Source: Cavia porcellus
Taxonomy: Eukaryota > Chordata > Mammalia > Rodentia > Caviidae
Length of the DNA stretch: 64,000 nt
Direction: 5' to 3'
Assembly (NCBI RefSeq): GCF_034190915.1
Contig: NW_026947496.1
Location: 32,980,001-33,044,000, forward strand
This document shows, in pieces, positions 58,951 to 64,000 of the stretch; the stretch's first letter is position 1; every line of letters begins with the position of its first letter. The position numbers and the translations under genes were made by a program. The notes below the pieces were generated by a model. It saw nothing but the letters and a program-made list of their open reading frames with translations, was not told where the DNA came from and searched no databases.

Positions 58951-60191
58951 TAAAGTGGACTCGCAGCTCAGAGAGGAGGCTCCTCAGCAGTGTTCACATT
59001 GAAGGTGGTTTTATCATCCGAAATACAGGTAGTATTTTCACATGCTGTGAGGACGGCATGGCCTAATAGACCCTTCTCAAAAGAGAAAGCAGAGGAAATG
59101 CCTACAGTGTTATTTTCTTGAGAACTCTATTCCTGTTCACAATGGAAAGCGGAGATGCTCTTGAAATAAGACAATGGGTAATGGTAAGCAGATCAAGATC
59201 TCTCTTCTTACTTCCTCTCTTGTTGAACATTTAGATCTACCCACAAAAGTCATGACTATGTATTTGGAAATCCCACTTCAATGGCAGCACCATATGGTAG
59301 GTGATGCTGTTCCCACGCTGGGTTCAGGCTGCAGCAGTTCTGCTGGTAGGGTTCCCCAACTCCACTTCTAATCTCCTTGCCCCAGTGGCTGGAGTCACCA
59401 AGTAGGTATCAGAGAGGCATCCAACTGATAAGATGAAGAATTCCTACCTGGGACACTGGCTGCCAAACTCCAAATGTTCCGCTTAGGTTGAATGAGAAAA
59501 ATAATTGCCTGTCAAGACACTTAATTCATTTGGGAAACCCTACATCTATCTTTCTTTTTGACAAGAAGCCTCAGATTTCTAGATCCAGGACAGAGGCCAG
59601 ATTGGCTGCATTCAGGTTAAGAGATGAACAAACCATCATTATCATTAGATCCTGGACAGTGCTTGGAGACTATTCTAGGTCTGGGTGTGGGAAATGGATA
59701 ACTGAGCATCTATCAAGGGACAGGCTATGAGGTCCTTGGGTGAGTGGGTCTTTATTCACACAGCATTCTCTTTCCCACAAACTGCGAATTTCAGACAGCC
59801 TCCAAAATATATGCACAATGGAATTTTACAAATAAATAAATAATGCACAGTGGAATTTTACAAATAAATTGGAGTAAAATGTAGCCAATTCCTCAGGAGA
59901 AGAGCATTTTCTCTGAGGCACGTTTCTCCTTAGCATCTATATAGACACGGTGTCAGCCTTGTTGTGAAGAGGTGCCTTACTGAATTCCTAATGAATCAGG
60001 CCCAGAAGCCTCATCTCATGGCAGACAGATGAGGCCCAGCAGGTAAGCACAACAGCTGACCTCAAGCACAGACTGGTCATCTGAGCAAGGGTCCCACCTG
60101 CTTCTAGATGTGGTGGGATTTTTGAAAGGTATAAAGCACTATTCCAAACTGTCTCCTCTCTTTTAGAAAAAGAAATTTTTACCTAGTGACC
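58951..60191. other. Unassigned DNA with a short tandem duplication
   Basis: No gene recognised. At about 59812-59872 a roughly 32-bp phrase ('gcacaatggaattttacaaa' / 'gcacagtggaattttacaaa') occurs twice in tandem, separated by an AATA-rich run. Confidence 0.4.
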
Positions 60192-60389
60192 CTGGATGCC
60201 AGCTGAACGCTGTGAGCACACCTGAATGCCAGATGACTGCTGTGGACACACTTTGATGCTAGTTGACCACTCCTGGGCACCAGTATTGACACTGTGGGTG
60301 AACTTGGACACCAGTTTACCACCGTGGGCACACCTAGATTCCACCTTTGCACCTTGGGTATACCTGAATGCCAGCTAATCTCTGGGCAG
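60192..60389 (+). repeat. 30-bp minisatellite, about 7 units
   Basis: Units start at 60192, 60222, 60252, 60282 (22-bp short unit), 60304, 60334 and 60364. The consensus is roughly 'ctgaatgccagctgacc' followed by 'actgtgggcacac'. Units 1 and 2 differ at few positions and the others are more diverged. Because the unit is a multiple of three, it creates a long-looking minus frame (60179-60439) that is not a gene. Confidence 0.88.
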
Positions 60390-61972
60390 TGTTGCCCCCT
60401 GGATTTGTGTCTGAAATGCACCAGGAAGAAGCCTTTCACTGGAGCCTCTCATATAGTCTCTAAAGAGAAAATGCCAGCTTCTCTCATTGGTCATATTCTG
60501 TCATGTGGTTACCCCCAGCTGCAAGGGAGGATGGAAAGGTTGCTCCTTCTTGTATGGTGAGAGGAGGAAGGGACCATGGCATGCAACTAAGAGTCACTTC
60601 ACTTTGCCTCTTCCAAACAAAGACCAGAGTTTTTGACAAATTGATTTGAAGATTAAGTGCCTTCCAAAGACTTATCCAAGGTCAGGAAACATAGAAAGTA
60701 TGGAAATGGAAGTTACTTTAGGGGACTGTCCCTCAAAATAAAATCTTGGGTGTCTGAACCCAAGGAATTTGTCAAACACATGTCCCAGATTTTCCAGGTC
60801 AGTCACAATTCTTTGTCTGAACATGCACTAAATAATGAATCACTATTTGGGCTCAAAAAACATGAGCTACCCTGAGACATGACTCTAGAGGCAGGGATTG
60901 AAATAAAGTTAATTGATACAGTTTTCAGGGACCCAGCATAGAGGCCTGGGAAATGAAAAAATGGACCCAGGAGGTATTTCTATGTAGGCATGTAGCAACA
61001 TAACAAGCGTGCCTGAAAGACAGAGTTCACATCTCTTGGGAAATGTAGGCTTCAGGGAATGCATAGGGCATTTCTTCTTTCTTAGTAAAAATTACAGAAA
61101 GGAAAAAGGATCTCTAGATGAAAACTAATACAGTTAGTTCCCTGTATCCTTGTGTTTATATTTGTGGAATCAAAAAATAACAGATCAAAAATATTTGGGG
61201 AAAAATTGCAACTATACTGCATGGGAACAATCTTTCTTGCAGTCATTTCCTAAATCAGTGATGGCAAACTTCTTAGAGCTTTCTAGTGATGACAAATAGC
61301 ATGCATGCCGTAGATTTGCCACTTGTGCTCTAACTAATTCACCAAATATGTATATAAAATTTTCATTATATTAGGCACTATAAGTAATCTAGAAATGTCT
61401 AAGTATGTGGAAACATGTGTTCAGGTCATACATATTTCATATAAGGGTCTTGAGCATTCATAGATTTGGCATCCAAGGGTGTCCAGGAACCAGCATCCCA
61501 TGGATACTCAGGATGGACTGTGTTCATCAGGAGCTTGGAATCTGAGCTCTGGTCTCCTATTCCCCCTGATCCTCCCTTTTCTTCCTATCCAAAGAAACTG
61601 AATGGGTGTCCCAGGTATCACTTAAAACACTCCCTTCCCAGGGGATGAGTATGACCATCATGGTTCTGGGACACCCTCCCATTGATCTTCTTACAGCTCT
61701 CTGTCTCTGAGGTCTACCCACATTTCTTAGTGACTGGACAGTGAGAAAGAAGCAGAAGTAGGTAAAGTCCCCCTTATTTACCTACAAACTGTAAGCTGCA
61801 GTCCTGCTGTGGCTCCACATGGGACCTGAGTGCAAATAAAATTTGGCCACCAGAGTGAGGCTTGGAAGTTCCATTCTCCAGAACTTTTACATGAAAATAA
61901 AGTCCTGCACACTCATGAATTTGATCTATTTCATTTGTGCAATGATGTCTTTTTCAGTCCCCTGTCTGCCCT
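60390..61972. other. Unassigned DNA
   Basis: No gene or clear repeat recognised. Confidence 0.35.
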
Positions 61973-62328
61973 TGTGATGGCTTGTGTCTGGACATCCCCC
62001 TAAAGCCTCGCGCAGTCATTGGGTCAGGCTTCTAGACTTCGTGACTGATTCATGGTTCAATGCTGGGATTATGGGTGTGAGTGCTACACCATAGAGTGAT
62101 GTGGTCTACATATAATATAAGGGACAGAGTCTTCACTCTGTCCTCCTCCCTGTTAGGGCTTGCTGCTTTTGCTGTCTTCTGGCTGCCATGAACTCTTTCT
62201 TCTCTGCCTTGGACCTAGCACCTTATGAACTGAAACCTCTACAAACTATGAGCTAAACAAACCTTTGCTTCTGCAATTTTGGTCATAAAAAATTTTGTCT
62301 CAGAAACAAGAAAAAAATACCCAAGAGA
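61973..62328 (+). mobile_element. Solo LTR, ERVL-MaLR type (family A copy 3)
   Basis: A 356-bp element flanked by a perfect 5-bp duplication gccct (61968-61972 and 62329-62333). It shares 'tggcttgtgtctgg', 'cgcagtcattgggtcaggct', 'tgggtgtgagtgctacacca', 'ataagggacagag' and 'ctgaaacctctacaaactat' with the copies at 19265 and 7034 (minus). Its end is 'ccaagaga', decayed from the 'ctaagaca' of copy 2. No internal genes. Confidence 0.88.
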
Positions 62329-62333
62329 GCCCT

Positions 62334-64000
62334 GTTAATTCTAAAAAAATGAGCCAAATGCACACATAATATGCACTTCCTGGTCAAAGACCAGAGTTAT
62401 GGTACTTTGGAACTGTTGTGTTGTTGGCTAGCCCAGTGCCATAGCCCATGGCTTCAGCAAAATTGGAAAGCCCTTTGCAGGTGCTTGGGAGTGAGGACAT
62501 GCTACTGTCCAGCTGTTAAATCCATGTAGATAGAAGGAAACCAGGTCTTTGTGGTGGGTATCTGCAGGGAATAAATACAGGGGAAAAAAGCAAATCCTCC
62601 CAAACACCAAGTGTCCTCATGCCCCTGCTTACCAGAACTAGGGGCCACCAATTTCTGCCCTTTCTGCTCCTTTACTTAGTCTACTAGGCCTTTGGCTACC
62701 AATGTGCCTCTGACAGTGAGGCAGGGCTGGGAGGACTCAGAGTGCACCACCACAGCACCACTCCCCACTGTTCTGAATGCACAGGCTGTCAGAGCCTGCC
62801 TGCATGGACAGGTGGCCCCAGAGGATGCAGAAAGAATCAGGGAGACACAGTTCATACTTTCCCAGAGGCTGTAAGGACTGAACTGGGCTTCCTCACATCT
62901 CTTGAGAGTCTTAGTAATTCCAAAATAGGTCAGGGAGGCGGAGCCTGTGAGCTGTCCCTTTCTGTTTTTCTTCAGTAACAGAACTGCCACATTTTAGCCT
63001 GGCCTGTATGGCCACGCAGAGTAAAGACTTCAGTGTCCCTTGTGGCTCTGTGGTGCTATATTATTGAATTCTGACTCATGGGATATAAACAAGAATGATG
63101 TGCAACTTCTCCCAAGGGTAAAATGCCAGGATGTGTCCTTATTTGTCTGATTCTTATTGCTGCTGTCTAGAATGAGCTCATGATGTAATGACTGGGACTG
63201 GAACAGGTACCGTGATTCATGTAGTGGCTTTGAGATTAAGGGCCACACTTGATAAAGTGGCTAAATAGAATAGTCTGGCTCCCTGGGTATTTTATAAAGC
63301 AGAGGAAGCATCTCAGATTTGGACTGTCTGTTTCCAGGCTGAATGAGAGAAAAAAAATCCCTTGTCTTTTAAAGTTATTCCTACTTGGATTTTTTCTGTG
63401 CTTACAGATGAATCTATTCCTAACTGGTTTGGGATAGTGCAGACTTTATGCTAAGATCCATTGTACTATTTATTATTTCCCAGGTATATGTGTCCAGACA
63501 CCTAAATTTATATATTGATAGATTAAGTGTCCTCAACTTAAACCTCTATAAGTGTAAGAAAATGAACTGGAATAACTGAACTCCTCTAATCTCGAATACC
63601 TTTGTGTACAAGCTGGCACTAGCACCACACCAAACAGCACAGGTTTCATTCCTTGGGGAGGCCTCTTGAATTTCTGGTTATTTCTTCTGTGCAAAAGGTG
63701 GTTGCCTCAAGTTAGCTAGGGAGTTCATGTGCAGTGGTGTCTACCTGGCACACACTGTGGAAACACCACCTCCTCCAGACCTGGGACCTGGGATAATGGC
63801 AGGAGGTCTACAATGCCCCCCTGCAGAGAAAATGTGCTCCCTGGGATTCTTTGGCATCAATGTACCTGGTGGGCTGGGAGTGGTGAGCAGGAAGATCAGA
63901 AGGTCTCCAGTGCCAGTGGGCCCTATGGTCAGCTGCCCTGGCTTTGGGTACTCTCTCTCTTTTTCTGAGCTTCATATGTGCAGGGAAACAGACTGTCTTC
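62334..64000. other. Unassigned DNA
   Basis: No gene or repeat recognised. Overlapping plus and minus frames at 62676-62990 lack a recognisable domain. The window ends without a gene boundary. Confidence 0.35.

Noticed and set aside
60192..60389. A CRISPR-like array
   Set aside because: The units are contiguous, diverged tandem copies without constant repeats separated by unique spacers, and the host is a mammal.
60179..60439. A repeat-containing minus-strand protein frame
   Set aside because: It is created by a 30-bp minisatellite whose unit length is divisible by three.
62676..62990. Overlapping plus and minus frames of 60-104 codons as a gene
   Set aside because: No domain, no start context or neighbouring exons, and both strands are open because of local composition.

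Overview
The window is AT-rich, CpG-poor mammalian intergenic DNA. No host protein-coding gene, rRNA, functional tRNA or CRISPR array can be supported; no open frame exceeds about 160 codons, and the only frames with recognisable protein motifs lie inside LINE-1 (L1) copies. Old mammal-wide repeats (L2, MIR, hAT-Charlie, MaLR-type LTRs) sit alongside B1 (7SL-derived) and ID-like (tRNA-derived) SINEs. B1 plus ID points to a rodent. The divergence of the SINEs, the B1-B1 and B1-ID pairs and the old-type L1 argue against mouse or rat and suggest a non-murid lineage; the species cannot be named from this sequence.

Layout. 1-16.9 kb is mostly unassigned, with an L1 3' fragment (785-1724, minus), L2 pieces, B1/ID SINEs, a solo LTR (7034-7421, minus) and two similar MIR + hAT modules (12.2 and 15.9 kb). 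16.9-21.45 kb is an internally deleted sense L1 interrupted by a solo LTR (19265-19654). 21.7-24.1 kb holds SINEs. 24.33-30.27 kb is a near full-length antisense L1 (L1-d) with about 145-bp tandem units in its 3' UTR and 163-173-bp tandem units in its 5' UTR. 30.3-45.2 kb is mainly unassigned, with LTRs, an old tandem repeat at 33.35 kb and a composite retroelement at 36.2 kb. 45.2-52.3 kb is a near full-length sense L1 (L1-c) interrupted by a second composite element. 52.3-64 kb holds MIRs, MaLR-type LTRs, a 30-bp minisatellite (60.19 kb) and a third copy of the solo LTR family (61.97 kb).

Most notable is a candidate non-autonomous retroelement family, seen twice (36207-36871 and 47966-48661), each copy flanked by 15-bp target-site duplications. 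A body not derived from recognisable L1 sequence is joined to a tail homologous to the tandem-repeat 3' UTR of L1-d, ending in the same AATAAA-containing junction and an A-rich end. The longer copy begins with an ID-like, Pol III-type SINE. This looks like a composite riding on one L1 subfamily through a shared 3' end, loosely comparable to SVA/LAVA elements. The homology is by eye and needs alignment and genome-wide copy number. All L1 ORFs here are broken, so nothing in the window looks capable of autonomous retrotransposition today.
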